A program made the position numbers and the translations under genes. A stretch of 33,307 bases of DNA from Bacteroidales bacterium UBA6366 (GTDB lineage Bacteria > Bacteroidota > Bacteroidia > Bacteroidales > UBA932), in NCBI GenBank assembly GCA_002438845.1, contig DJRG01000001.1, positions 1 to 33,307 on the forward strand. The letters are read 5' to 3'. The notes under the pieces are model-generated. The model had not been told where the DNA came from. It did not search any database and saw only the letters and a list, made by a program, of their open reading frames with translations. Positions 22,925 to 30,931 of this stretch are shown one piece after another (position 1 is the stretch's first letter; each line of letters begins with the position of its first letter).

Positions 22925-25336
22925 ATGAAACTTTCTGAACTTAAGACAGGTGAGGTGGGCGTCATCGCCAAGGTGAATGGTCACGGTGGATTTCGGAAAA
23001 GGCTCATCGAGATGGGCTTCATCAACGGCAAAAGGGTTTCAGTCGTGCTGAACGCTCCGTTGAAAGATCCTATTGAATATGAAATACTTGGCTATAAGGT
23101 TTCGTTGCGGCGCTCCGAGGCTGGACTCATTGATGTCATCAGTGAGGACGAGGCGAAGGCCGCTGTCGAGGCCAAGCAGGATCCCGTTCCGATCTTCGAG
23201 GATGACTGTGACGAGATCGCCGCGCTGAACCTTGAGATGGAGCGCCTTGCCAAAGAAAGGCACCACGTCATACGTGTCTCTCTTGTGGGAAATCCGAACT
23301 GCGGGAAGACGTCGCTGTTCAACATAGCCTCCGGCAGCCACGAGCACGTGGGCAACTACAGCGGTGTGACCGTTGACGCCAAGGAGGGACGCTTTGAATA
23401 TAAAGGCTATAAGTTTGTGCTCGTTGACCTGCCGGGAACATATTCATTGTCAGCCTACAGTCCGGAGGAACTTTATGTCCGCAAGAATTTGGTTGAGAAT
23501 GTCCCGGATGTCGTGGTCAATGTTGTGGACGCCTCCAACATCGAAAGGAATCTCTACCTCACGACTCAGGTCATCGACATGAACCTGCGGGTAGTGATGG
23601 CTCTGAATATGTACGACGAGCTTCAGGCGAGAGGTGACAGCCTTGACATCAAGCAGCTTGGCTATCTTCTCGGAATGCCGGTCTGCCCGACCGTCAGCCG
23701 TGACGGAACCGGGATTCCGGAACTTCTGGACACTGTCATCAAGATCTACGAGCAGCACGACGAGAGGCTCGCGCGCCACATCCACATCAATCACGGGCAG
23801 GAACTTGAAAGGAGCATCGACAGCATCAAAGCCTTGATTCAGAAGAACCAAGACATCAGGGGCAGGTATTCCACCCGTTATCTGGCAATCAAATTGCTTG
23901 AAAACGACAAGCAGATTGAAGGTGTGGTCTCCGCGCTTCCGAATGCCGGAGAGATCCTCAAGACTCGGGATGAGGAGTCCGCCCGCATCGAGAAGATGCT
24001 GCACACCAACGTCGAGTCGGCTATCGTAGATGCGAAATATTCATTCATCCATGGAGCCCTTGCCGAGACTTACACCCAGCACATGGATTCCAGGCCGAGG
24101 AAGACAATCACGGACAGGATTGACGCAGTCGTCACAAACAAGTGGGCTGCGTTCCCGATATTCATACTCCTGCTGTACCTTATCTTCCAGTCCACGTTCA
24201 CGCTGGGCAACTACCCTATGAACTGGATCGACTGGCTTGTGGGGCGGTTCGGAGATTTTGTCGCTGATTTCATGAAGGAGGGTTGGCTCAAGGACCTTCT
24301 CGTCGACGGAGTGATCGCCGGAGTGGGAAGTGTCCTTGTGTTCCTGCCTAATATTCTGATACTCTATTTCTTCCTGTCAATCATGGAGGATTCCGGGTAC
24401 ATGGCCCGGGCCGCCTTCATCGTGGACAAGCTGATGCATAGGATCGGCCTTCACGGCAAGTCATTCATCCCGATGGTCATGGGCTTCGGCTGCAATGTGC
24501 CGGCGATCATGGCCACCCGAGCGATCGAGAGCCGCAAGAGCCGCCTCATCACAATCGCCATCATCCCTTTCATGTCCTGCGCCGGCCGACTTCCGATCTT
24601 CGTCCTGCTTGCCGGAGCATTCTTCCCGCACAATTCCGCCCTCGCTCTTTTAGGAATATACTTCCTCGGAGTCTTGATGGCGATCCTGTCGGCGGTGGTG
24701 CTCAGCCGCTTCATCAAGGAGGACGACCTCCCGTTCGTGATGGAACTGCCTCCTTACAGGGTACCAACCGGAAAGGCGATCTGGCGTCACACCTGGGAAA
24801 AGGGAAAGCAATATCTTGAGAAAATGGCCACGACCATTCTGATCGGTTCTGTGGTGATCTGGTGCCTTGGTTACTTCCCGCGTTCCGACAAAGGGGCGGA
24901 GTACCAGCAGGAGCATTCGTACATAGGTCAGCTTGGCAAGGCCGTCTCTCCGGCCCTTGATCCGCTTGGATTCAGCTGGAAGATGGACATCGGCCTGTTG
25001 ACCGGAGTTGTGGCCAAAGAGTTGGTGGTAAGTACTTTGGGAGTTATGTACGCTTCTGACGAGCCTGAGGTTTCGGAGGCCGTCGAGGCTTCTGACACTG
25101 ACGCTCTCGCCGCCGACACCCAGCTTCAAGGCACGCTTGCCCGCTCGGTAAGCCTTCCGGCCGCCGTCGCCTACATGATATTCATCCTCCTGTATTTCCC
25201 ATGCATAGCGACTTTTGTGGCGATAAAGAACGAGACGGGCAAATGGCGTTGGGCCGTGGCGGTCTGCGCCTACACTATGGCCGTGGCCTGGATAGTCGCC
25301 TTCATCGGCTATCACATCACCGCGATGCTGATTTAA
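22925..25336 (+). CDS. feoB: Ferrous iron transporter, FeoA-FeoB fusion
   Basis: The 803-residue product begins with a FeoA (SH3-like) domain at about 1-75 (LSELKTGEVGVIAKVNG, RLIEMGFINGKRV). The FeoB GTPase follows: G1 GNPNCGKTS at 122-130, the switch YSGVTVDAKEG, G3 DLPGTYSL at 168, and G4 NMYD at 228-231. A helical linker leads to the membrane part from about residue 405, with the gate motif GFGCNVPAI and MSCAGRLPIF. It imports Fe(II) across the inner membrane under low oxygen. FeoA-FeoB fusions are usual in Bacteroidota. It is divergent from the TonB operon and followed by a hemerythrin-domain gene after 36 bases with a small hairpin between. Confidence 0.97.
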   Translation: MKLSELKTGEVGVIAKVNGHGGFRKRLIEMGFINGKRVSVVLNAPLKDPIEYEILGYKVSLRRSEAGLIDVISEDEAKAAVEAKQDPVPIFEDDCDEIAALNLEMERLAKERHHVIRVSLVGNPNCGKTSLFNIASGSHEHVGNYSGVTVDAKEGRFEYKGYKFVLVDLPGTYSLSAYSPEELYVRKNLVENVPDVVVNVVDASNIERNLYLTTQVIDMNLRVVMALNMYDELQARGDSLDIKQLGYLLGMPVCPTVSRDGTGIPELLDTVIKIYEQHDERLARHIHINHGQELERSIDSIKALIQKNQDIRGRYSTRYLAIKLLENDKQIEGVVSALPNAGEILKTRDEESARIEKMLHTNVESAIVDAKYSFIHGALAETYTQHMDSRPRKTITDRIDAVVTNKWAAFPIFILLLYLIFQSTFTLGNYPMNWIDWLVGRFGDFVADFMKEGWLKDLLVDGVIAGVGSVLVFLPNILILYFFLSIMEDSGYMARAAFIVDKLMHRIGLHGKSFIPMVMGFGCNVPAIMATRAIESRKSRLITIAIIPFMSCAGRLPIFVLLAGAFFPHNSALALLGIYFLGVLMAILSAVVLSRFIKEDDLPFVMELPPYRVPTGKAIWRHTWEKGKQYLEKMATTILIGSVVIWCLGYFPRSDKGAEYQQEHSYIGQLGKAVSPALDPLGFSWKMDIGLLTGVVAKELVVSTLGVMYASDEPEVSEAVEASDTDALAADTQLQGTLARSVSLPAAVAYMIFILLYFPCIATFVAIKNETGKWRWAVAVCAYTMAVAWIVAFIGYHITAMLI

Positions 25337-25351
25337 TTTGAACCATTCAAC

Positions 25352-25372
25352 GCAGGCGAAATCCTGCCTTTT
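25352..25372 (+). terminator. Short hairpin with T run between feoAB and the hemerythrin gene
   Basis: GCAGG (25352-25356) and CCTGC (25363-25367) form a 5-bp stem, followed by CTTTT up to the ATG at 25373. The stem is short, so it may only reduce read-through or may hide the start of the next gene. Confidence 0.5.
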
Positions 25373-26071
25373 ATGAATATGAGAACGAAGTATTCGACAG
25401 ATATGTCCTTGGCTGCCCTTATAGACAGCGACTTCAGCCTTCTTCAGGTGATTTCCAGGATCGGAATCGACCTGAAGTATGCGGCCCTGCCTGTGTACGA
25501 GGCATGCGGGAAATGCGGCATTGATCCTGACACATTCATCCTGATCTGCAATGTCTATTCATTCCCCGCCCATGTTCCGTCACCAGAGGAGTTGGCCGTG
25601 GGAAACATCAAGAACATCATCGACTATCTCCACAGTTCACATCTTTATTACATGGGGCAGGCCATCCGTGTGCTCGGGAACTCGTTCGACAGGCTTGTGG
25701 CCCCTTTTGACGAGAAACAAAAGAAAGTGGTCCTGAAATTCTTCGATGACTACAAATCGGAACTTGAAAAACACTTTGCCTACGAGGAGGATGTCGTCTT
25801 TCCGTACATTGAGACCTTGCTCAGGGATGGCGTGAAGACTTCCGGGTACTCGATCGAACAGTTCGAGGAGCACCATGAGAATGTTGAGGAGAAGCTGGAG
25901 GACATGAAGAACATCGTGATGAAGTATCTCCCCGGCGAGTGCTCCAATGATTTGAAAATCATGGTGCTCTTGTCCATCTACCACCTCCATGACGACCTTA
26001 GGCGTCACACCTATGTGGAAGACAACATACTTGTTCCTATCGTTGGCAGACTTGAGAAAGATGGAAGATAA
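25373..26071 (+). CDS. Hemerythrin-domain protein (RIC/ScdA-like)
   Basis: The 232-residue product has a short N-terminal region (about 1-75, with ACGKCGIDPDTF) and then a hemerythrin-like four-helix domain. Candidate di-iron ligands appear in order in YLHSSHLYY, HFAYEEDVVFPYIE, FEEHHENVEEKL and HLHDDLRRHTYVEDNILVP, matching the H..HxxxE..H..HxxxE pattern. Relatives either sense oxygen or nitric oxide or repair iron-sulphur centres (YtfE/ScdA). The position directly after feoAB and its 11-base overlap with a LuxR-type regulator gene suggest an iron- or redox-linked sensor. The gene begins ATGAATATG. Confidence 0.9.
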   Translation: MNMRTKYSTDMSLAALIDSDFSLLQVISRIGIDLKYAALPVYEACGKCGIDPDTFILICNVYSFPAHVPSPEELAVGNIKNIIDYLHSSHLYYMGQAIRVLGNSFDRLVAPFDEKQKKVVLKFFDDYKSELEKHFAYEEDVVFPYIETLLRDGVKTSGYSIEQFEEHHENVEEKLEDMKNIVMKYLPGECSNDLKIMVLLSIYHLHDDLRRHTYVEDNILVPIVGRLEKDGR

Positions 26072-26660
26072 GAAGACCGTGACATTGATCGTGCCGTCTG
26101 ACATAATCGCCAGAGGGCTTGAGAGTATCCTGTCCGGACAGGTTGGGTTTCAGGTTCAGGATAATCTGGTTGATTGCTCGAGAGCCAGTGAGGCAAGGCT
26201 TCGCAGCCTGTCTCCTGACATCGTGATAATCGACCCGTCTGTCTTTGACTACCAAAGCCGTAAGGAAGGCCGTATGGTCCTGGCTGAATTATGTGACGCC
26301 TCCGTGATCGCCCTTGAGGGCACAGGAGTGACCGAGGATGTCCTAAGGCAGTACGATGGCTCTGTGTCGTTGTATGATGACGCCCCTGCGATAGTCCGGA
26401 AACTTCATGCGTCGTTGGATTCCAAGCAGCCGGAGACGGCCGGAGAGGGCAATGAACTGTCTTCGAGGGAAAAGGAGATTCTGGTCTGCGTGGCCAAGGG
26501 AATGCTGAACAAGGAGATCGCCGACAAGTTCAGCCTTTCCATCTACACAGTCATCACCCACCGCAAGAACATCACCCGCAAGACCGGCATCAAGACCGTC
26601 GCCGGCCTCACCGTCTATGCCATCCTCAACAACCTCATTGACATCAATTCCGTTCAGTAA
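26061..26660 (+). CDS. LuxR-type regulator with degenerate receiver domain
   Basis: With the ATG at 26061 the product is 199 residues (MEDKKTVTLIVPSD..); the open frame further upstream lies within the hemerythrin gene. The N-terminal 115 residues look like a response-regulator receiver. The aspartate of DIVIIDPSV is kept, but the acidic pair after strand 1 is replaced by VPSD and the conserved Lys region reads GSVSLYDDAP. The C-terminus is a typical LuxR/FixJ helix-turn-helix (ELSSREKEILVCVAKGMLNKEIADKFSLSIYTVITHRKNITRKTGIK). The gene overlaps the hemerythrin gene by 11 bases, so the two proteins probably act as a pair, the hemerythrin protein perhaps as the signal source. No kinase gene is nearby. 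Confidence 0.9.
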   Translation: MEDKKTVTLIVPSDIIARGLESILSGQVGFQVQDNLVDCSRASEARLRSLSPDIVIIDPSVFDYQSRKEGRMVLAELCDASVIALEGTGVTEDVLRQYDGSVSLYDDAPAIVRKLHASLDSKQPETAGEGNELSSREKEILVCVAKGMLNKEIADKFSLSIYTVITHRKNITRKTGIKTVAGLTVYAILNNLIDINSVQ

Positions 26661-26669
26661 TATGTTGCG

Positions 26670-26742
26670 ATAGGCAATACCCCGCTCAACCAGAATTTTG
26701 CACGTTACCAAAATTCTTGAGTCAAGCGGGGTACTTGCCTAT
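26670..26742. terminator. Long imperfect palindrome between convergent genes
   Basis: Three stacked stems: ATAGGCAA/TTGCCTAT (26670-26677 with 26735-26742), TACCCCGCT/AGCGGGGTA (26678-26686 with 26725-26733, one bulged C) and AGAATTTTG/CAAAATTCT (26692-26700 with 26709-26717) around an 8-base loop. In all 26 pairs form with one internal loop. It fills the gap between two convergent genes and could end both transcripts, but it lacks an outer T tract. Confidence 0.65.
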
Positions 26743-26763
26743 AGGGGAAGGACTTAGTGATTT

Positions 26764-27858
26764 CTATTCCAGATTGATTTCAGCGATGACGGGGTAGTGG
26801 TCGGAGTAGCGGACGTGCGGGACGGTGTGCGACACAGCGCTGAAATGTGAAGGATAAAGAATATAGTCGATCCTGATGAAAGGCCAGAGAAATGAATATG
26901 TCGCCCCAAACCCTTTGCCAGCCTCCACGAACGAATCTTTCCTTCCCTTCTTGAGGCGGTTGTAAGTGTACGACATAGGATTGTCGTTGAAATCCCCCGT
27001 GACAATCGTCTCCAAAGTACATTCCTCAATGTCCGACATCACCCTGTCCACCTGCTCCGGCCGCCTCCTGATGGACTTTTTCATCTTCTCCTCTGTCGCC
27101 CACATCATCTCCCCGCTCTTGTCCTCCACGGATTTCTTAAGTCGGGACAGAGAGATGTTGTAACTCTCAAAATGACAATTGTAAACCCTCAGTACAGACC
27201 CTTCACCGACTTTCAGGTCAGTGAATATCGCCAGATTGGAACTTTTGTCGAACATCAGCTTCCCCTTGTCCACGATAGGGAACCTGCTCAGCGTGACATT
27301 CCCGTAGCTTCCCTTGTCGGTCACGTACATGAAGTATCCCACATTGTAGTCCGGAAAACGCCTGTCGAAGAATTTCGCCACGTCATATTCCCCAGGCAGA
27401 TTGAACTCCTGAAGACAGATGATGTCAGCGTCACTCTCTGTGATGAATTTGATGACAGAGTCCGCGCACGCGGCCCTGCCCCCGTCCTTCCTGAATTCGG
27501 GATCCCGTCCCAAAGCAAAGTGCCCCACATTGTAAGTCAAGATCTTGACCGTCCCGGACCCGCTCTCGGCTGCCCCCGAGGAAAACTGAAAATAGCGGCC
27601 TATGAATATCAAGGATGGCAACAGGGCCAGCAGAGGAATCATTGATGATCTGGAACCTTTCCTGATCGCGAAGACAAGGAATATAACATTGATAAGAGCG
27701 ATAGGTACGAACAACAGTCCGAACACAGTCATGTACCACGCCTTGGCGGGGTTCACCACCATTGAGGCGTAGCTGAGCAGAAGCATGAACGCCGACAACA
27801 GCATCAGCAATCTTACGATTATTCCGCCGAAAGAAGTCTCCTGTGAATTACCGCTCAT
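26764..27858 (-). CDS. Endonuclease/exonuclease/phosphatase (EEP) family membrane protein
   Basis: The 364-residue product has two or three N-terminal membrane helices (about 14-85), followed by an EEP domain (about 100-364). Family motifs are ILTYNVGHF (metal-site Asn), IICLQEFN (catalytic Glu), YNCHFES, VTGDFNDNP (catalytic Asp, Asn) and the terminal RYSDHYPVIAEI (catalytic His). The enzyme acts on phosphodiester or phosphate bonds with Mg2+; the substrate may be nucleic acid, a phospholipid or another phosphoester. The membrane anchor points to an envelope location. The gene follows the rhomboid gene by 26 bases and is probably last in the mutL operon. Confidence 0.9.
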   Translation of the reverse strand: MSGNSQETSFGGIIVRLLMLLSAFMLLLSYASMVVNPAKAWYMTVFGLLFVPIALINVIFLVFAIRKGSRSSMIPLLALLPSLIFIGRYFQFSSGAAESGSGTVKILTYNVGHFALGRDPEFRKDGGRAACADSVIKFITESDADIICLQEFNLPGEYDVAKFFDRRFPDYNVGYFMYVTDKGSYGNVTLSRFPIVDKGKLMFDKSSNLAIFTDLKVGEGSVLRVYNCHFESYNISLSRLKKSVEDKSGEMMWATEEKMKKSIRRRPEQVDRVMSDIEECTLETIVTGDFNDNPMSYTYNRLKKGRKDSFVEAGKGFGATYSFLWPFIRIDYILYPSHFSAVSHTVPHVRYSDHYPVIAEINLE

Positions 27859-27884
27859 GTCCGTATTTTTCTTTTTCTAAGGTG

Positions 27885-28580
27885 TCACCTTTGCCAGAGT
27901 TTTCCGGATTTCTTCCAGTAAAGCAGCAGCAGGAATCCGAACAGCATTCCACCCAGATGGGCGAAATGAGCCACCCCGTCCATCGTGCCTGTCACGCCGG
28001 TGAAAAGCTCAATGGCGATGAAGAGCAAGACAAACCATTTGGCTTTTAACGAAATAGGTGGGAATATCAACGTCCACACATCGTTCGGGTACAGCATCGC
28101 ATAACCGATCTGGATTCCGTAGATGGCTCCTGACGCTCCAAGGGTCGGGGTGCGCAGGAGATTGATCTGCCCGGCGGTGAGTATGCCCGAGTCCGCCGCG
28201 GCCATGGCTTTTATCTGGAGATATTCCACGCCGGTGTGGGTTAGGACCGCGCCAAGTCCCGTCACGAAATAGAAGATAAGGTATTTCCTTGAACCGACCG
28301 TCCTTTCCAGCGCCGAACCGAACATCCAGAGACAGAACATGTTGAAGAACAGATGCCAGAATCCTCCGTGCATGAACATGTAGGTGATCGGCTGCCAGAT
28401 GTGGAAGAAAGGGGATTGTGGGTAGAACATCGCGAATGTGCTGACCATGAAATTCTGGTTGATCAGAGTCGCGACGAACATCACGATGTTGACAAGGATG
28501 ATATTCCTTGTGACCGGGGGCATATTGCTGAAAAATCCCACTATTCCCGATTGCCTGTTGTCGTAGCCGTAGTATGACAT
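27885..28580 (-). CDS. Rhomboid family intramembrane serine protease
   Basis: The 231-residue product has six hydrophobic segments. Family signs are the HGGFWHLFFNM motif (about 71-81), the Ser nucleophile in TLGASGAIYG (Ser150) and the catalytic His in VAHFAHLGG (His208). It cleaves transmembrane substrates in the inner membrane; no substrate can be named. It begins 14 bases after the mutL stop codon, so it should be co-transcribed, although no mechanistic link to mismatch repair is known. Confidence 0.95.
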   Translation of the reverse strand: MSYYGYDNRQSGIVGFFSNMPPVTRNIILVNIVMFVATLINQNFMVSTFAMFYPQSPFFHIWQPITYMFMHGGFWHLFFNMFCLWMFGSALERTVGSRKYLIFYFVTGLGAVLTHTGVEYLQIKAMAAADSGILTAGQINLLRTPTLGASGAIYGIQIGYAMLYPNDVWTLIFPPISLKAKWFVLLFIAIELFTGVTGTMDGVAHFAHLGGMLFGFLLLLYWKKSGKLWQR

Positions 28581-28594
28581 ATTTCTATATTCAT

Positions 28595-30466
28595 TTAAAA
28601 TAATTTTTCAATTTGTGCCGTGGTCATGATTGACATGATCCTTTTTCCGTTTGCCGTCAGTTCGGCGTTGCCGCTGGAGAGCAAAGTGTCCAACAAGTGC
28701 CTTGCCTCGGGTGGAGACGCCAGAGGATTGCAGGAGGACGCCCCCAGAAGGGCGATTTTCTCCGCCATCGCAGACTCCATCACACCCGGAAGCGACGAAC
28801 TGTCGTCCGAAAGGATCAGCAGCAGGTCCGAGACCATCGTCTGTATTTTCCCCTCTTCGCATGAATATCCTTCCGGGACCCCGTTGACCACAATAGTGTC
28901 CGTCCCGAAAGGCGAGATGTCGAATCCAAGCCTGGCAAGCAGTTCAGCCTTTTCATCGAACACGGCCTTGTTGGCGGCTCCGACCTCGACTTTCACCGGA
29001 AACATGCTGGCCTGTGTGACGTGCTCGTTTTTGGTGAGCGCAGCCAACGCCCTGTCGTAGAGGATTCTCTCCCGGGCCCTTCTTACGTTCACAATCATCA
29101 GACCATCCCTCGCAGGGGCGATGATGTATTTTCCCCCGAGTATGATAGTCTGCGTGACCGGCATCGTCTTCTCTTCGAAAAGTTTGCCATAATCCTCCCG
29201 CTGGTCCACATACCGCCCGAAATTTCCATTGCCCGAGCCTTTCCAACCCTCCGCTGTTCCACCACGCCAGTCCGTTGACCCACCTCTTTCGGTCGCTGAG
29301 CCTGACGAAGCGCCACCCAAACCGGTCACTGAGCCTGTCGAAGTGACCGGATCAAACGGATTGTATTCACTGTCAATCGCCACTTGAGGAATGCTCTCCG
29401 GCTGATATTCAGAAAAATGCGCCCCCAGCACCGGCATGTCATTAGCCTCCGGATTACTGAAATCAATTCCCCCGGCAAACGAATTCTTCCCCAACGTCTC
29501 CTTCACCGAAGCATAGACAACCTGGAATATGAACGAGTCATCCTCGAACTTCACCTCCGACTTTGTCGGACTGATGTTCACATCCACACTGTGTGGGTCA
29601 ACTTCCAGATAGATGAAGTAGGAAGGAGTCACCCCCTCCGCTATCATGCCCTCGTAAGCCTTCATCACGGCCTTATGCAGGTACGGACTGCGGAAATAGC
29701 GACCGTTGACAAAGAAGAACTGGTTCCCCAAAGTCTTCTTCGCAGTGTCCGGTCTGCCCACAAATCCCCTTAGACTTACCACCGAAGTGTCAGCGCAGAC
29801 ATCCACAACATCTCCCGCAACAGGAGCCCCCAGTAGATCCATAATTCTGAATTTCAAGGATTTCGCAGGCTTGAGGACGAACACGTCCTTGCCGTTGTGG
29901 TTGAGAGAGAATCCGATCTCCGGCCTTGTCAGCGCCACTTTCGTGAACTCTTCGATGATATGCCTAAACTCCACGTTGTCCGACTTTAGGAACTTCCTTC
30001 TGGCCGGCACATTATAAAAGAGGTTACGCACCGCGATGTTGGTTCCCTTCGGGGCGGCCACTTCCGTTGTCGAATTGTGGACGGAGGCCGCGAACTCGAC
30101 CTGGCAGCCGACCTCCTCATCCTCCGTGCGCGTCTTCAGTGTCACCTCGGCCACTGCCGCTATCGAGGCCAACGCCTCGCCCCTGAACCCGAAGGTCGTG
30201 ATGTCCTCCAGATCTTCCGCTGTCGCTATCTTTGATGTCGCATGCCTCTCGAAACAGAGCACTGCATCGTCTGGATTCATTCCCTTCCCGTTGTCGATGA
30301 CTTGGATCAGAGTCCGTCCTGAGTCCTTGATTATCACCGAGATCTGATCGGCTCCGGCATCCACGGCGTTCTCTACAAGCTCCTTGACAACAGAAGCCGG
30401 CCTCTGCACGACCTCTCCCGCCGCGATCATATTCGCTATGTTTCCAGGCAGTATCCTGAGTTCCAT
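28595..30466 (-). CDS. mutL: DNA mismatch repair protein MutL
   Basis: The 623-residue product has the N-terminal GHKL ATPase motifs: ELVENAVDAGA, DNGKGM, FGFRGEAL and the MutL signature. A transducer domain follows (about 200-330, with DVNISPTKSEV), then a Gly/Ser/Thr-rich linker (about 375-415) and a C-terminal dimerisation domain. Two units of a dispersed hairpin repeat (29296-29343) are translated as part of the linker (VTSTGSVTGLGGASSGSATER). The endonuclease motif DQHA(X)2E(X)4E is not recognisable: the matching stretch reads NVRRARERILYD. No CPH motif appears near the C-terminus either. It begins 1 base after the stop codon of the small upstream gene. Its partner MutS is not in the window. 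Confidence 0.96.
   Translation of the reverse strand: MELRILPGNIANMIAAGEVVQRPASVVKELVENAVDAGADQISVIIKDSGRTLIQVIDNGKGMNPDDAVLCFERHATSKIATAEDLEDITTFGFRGEALASIAAVAEVTLKTRTEDEEVGCQVEFAASVHNSTTEVAAPKGTNIAVRNLFYNVPARRKFLKSDNVEFRHIIEEFTKVALTRPEIGFSLNHNGKDVFVLKPAKSLKFRIMDLLGAPVAGDVVDVCADTSVVSLRGFVGRPDTAKKTLGNQFFFVNGRYFRSPYLHKAVMKAYEGMIAEGVTPSYFIYLEVDPHSVDVNISPTKSEVKFEDDSFIFQVVYASVKETLGKNSFAGGIDFSNPEANDMPVLGAHFSEYQPESIPQVAIDSEYNPFDPVTSTGSVTGLGGASSGSATERGGSTDWRGGTAEGWKGSGNGNFGRYVDQREDYGKLFEEKTMPVTQTIILGGKYIIAPARDGLMIVNVRRARERILYDRALAALTKNEHVTQASMFPVKVEVGAANKAVFDEKAELLARLGFDISPFGTDTIVVNGVPEGYSCEEGKIQTMVSDLLLILSDDSSSLPGVMESAMAEKIALLGASSCNPLASPPEARHLLDTLLSSGNAELTANGKRIMSIMTTAQIEKLF
29296..29350 (-). repeat. 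Two dispersed hairpin-repeat units inside mutL
   Basis: CTGAGCCTGACGAAG (29296-29310) and CTGAGCCTGTCGAAG (29329-29343) share the core found at 6172 and 16370. The second unit is a perfect hairpin: CCGGTCACT (29322-29330) pairs with AGTGACCGG (29342-29350) around an 11-base loop. The reading frame of mutL stays open through both. Confidence 0.75.
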
Positions 30467-30467
30467 C

Positions 30468-30770
30468 CTAAAGAAGTGAATAGAATTTCGTGAAATAGAT
30501 CAGCACTATCGCAAGCAGGATCAGTCCCACTATCCCGATGATTTTCTGTGCCTTTGTGGCCACGGTGGTCCTCCTCGCGTAATTGCCTTCACGCAGTGAG
30601 CCTTTGATGTAGGAACCCGGCACGTACTCGCCTTTCTCCTTCTCTTTCTCGAAAGTTCCGTCAACCTTGCCGAACTTCTGACGACGCTCCTCCTCATCCT
30701 TGTCGTAGTAGATCGGCCTGTAGTTGAATCTTCTATGCTCCTGTTCCCCAGGGAAAGTAAAAAAGCCCAT
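30468..30770 (-). CDS. Small tail-anchored protein encoded upstream of mutL
   Basis: The 100-residue product has a hydrophilic, charged N-terminal 70 residues (GEQEHRRFNYRPIYYDKDEEERRQKFG) and a single C-terminal membrane helix (about 76-94, IIGIVGLILLAIVLIYFTKF). I recognise it as a type of small conserved hypothetical protein seen in front of mutL in Bacteroidales, but it has no known function. The gene has a good promoter and ends 1 base before mutL, so it leads the operon. Confidence 0.8.
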   Translation of the reverse strand: MGFFTFPGEQEHRRFNYRPIYYDKDEEERRQKFGKVDGTFEKEKEKGEYVPGSYIKGSLREGNYARRTTVATKAQKIIGIVGLILLAIVLIYFTKFYSLL

Positions 30771-30792
30771 GATTCTTTCACTTTAGCATTAA

Positions 30793-30823
30793 CAAAGATA
30801 AGAATAATAATTGGATTGTCAAC
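30793..30823 (-). promoter_or_regulatory. Promoter of the mutL operon
   Basis: On the minus strand GTTG (30823-30820), a 19-base spacer and TATCTTTG (30800-30793) fit the Bacteroidota consensus, 23 bases upstream of the ATG at 30770. Confidence 0.7.
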
Positions 30824-30931
30824 GGAGCCTGCCATCTGAAAACTATTATGTCTGAAAGATGACATGAATAACAGTTGCGTCAACGGAAAAATATGGGTAT
30901 ATTGGTGAATTGAAGATAGTATGCTTTGCCG

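Noticed and set aside
30921..30931. TTG start and upstream box for the GH92 gene
   Set aside because: The ATG at 30932 gives a standard lipoprotein signal; TATGCTTTG has one base too many for TAnnTTTG, so I did not list it as a promoter.
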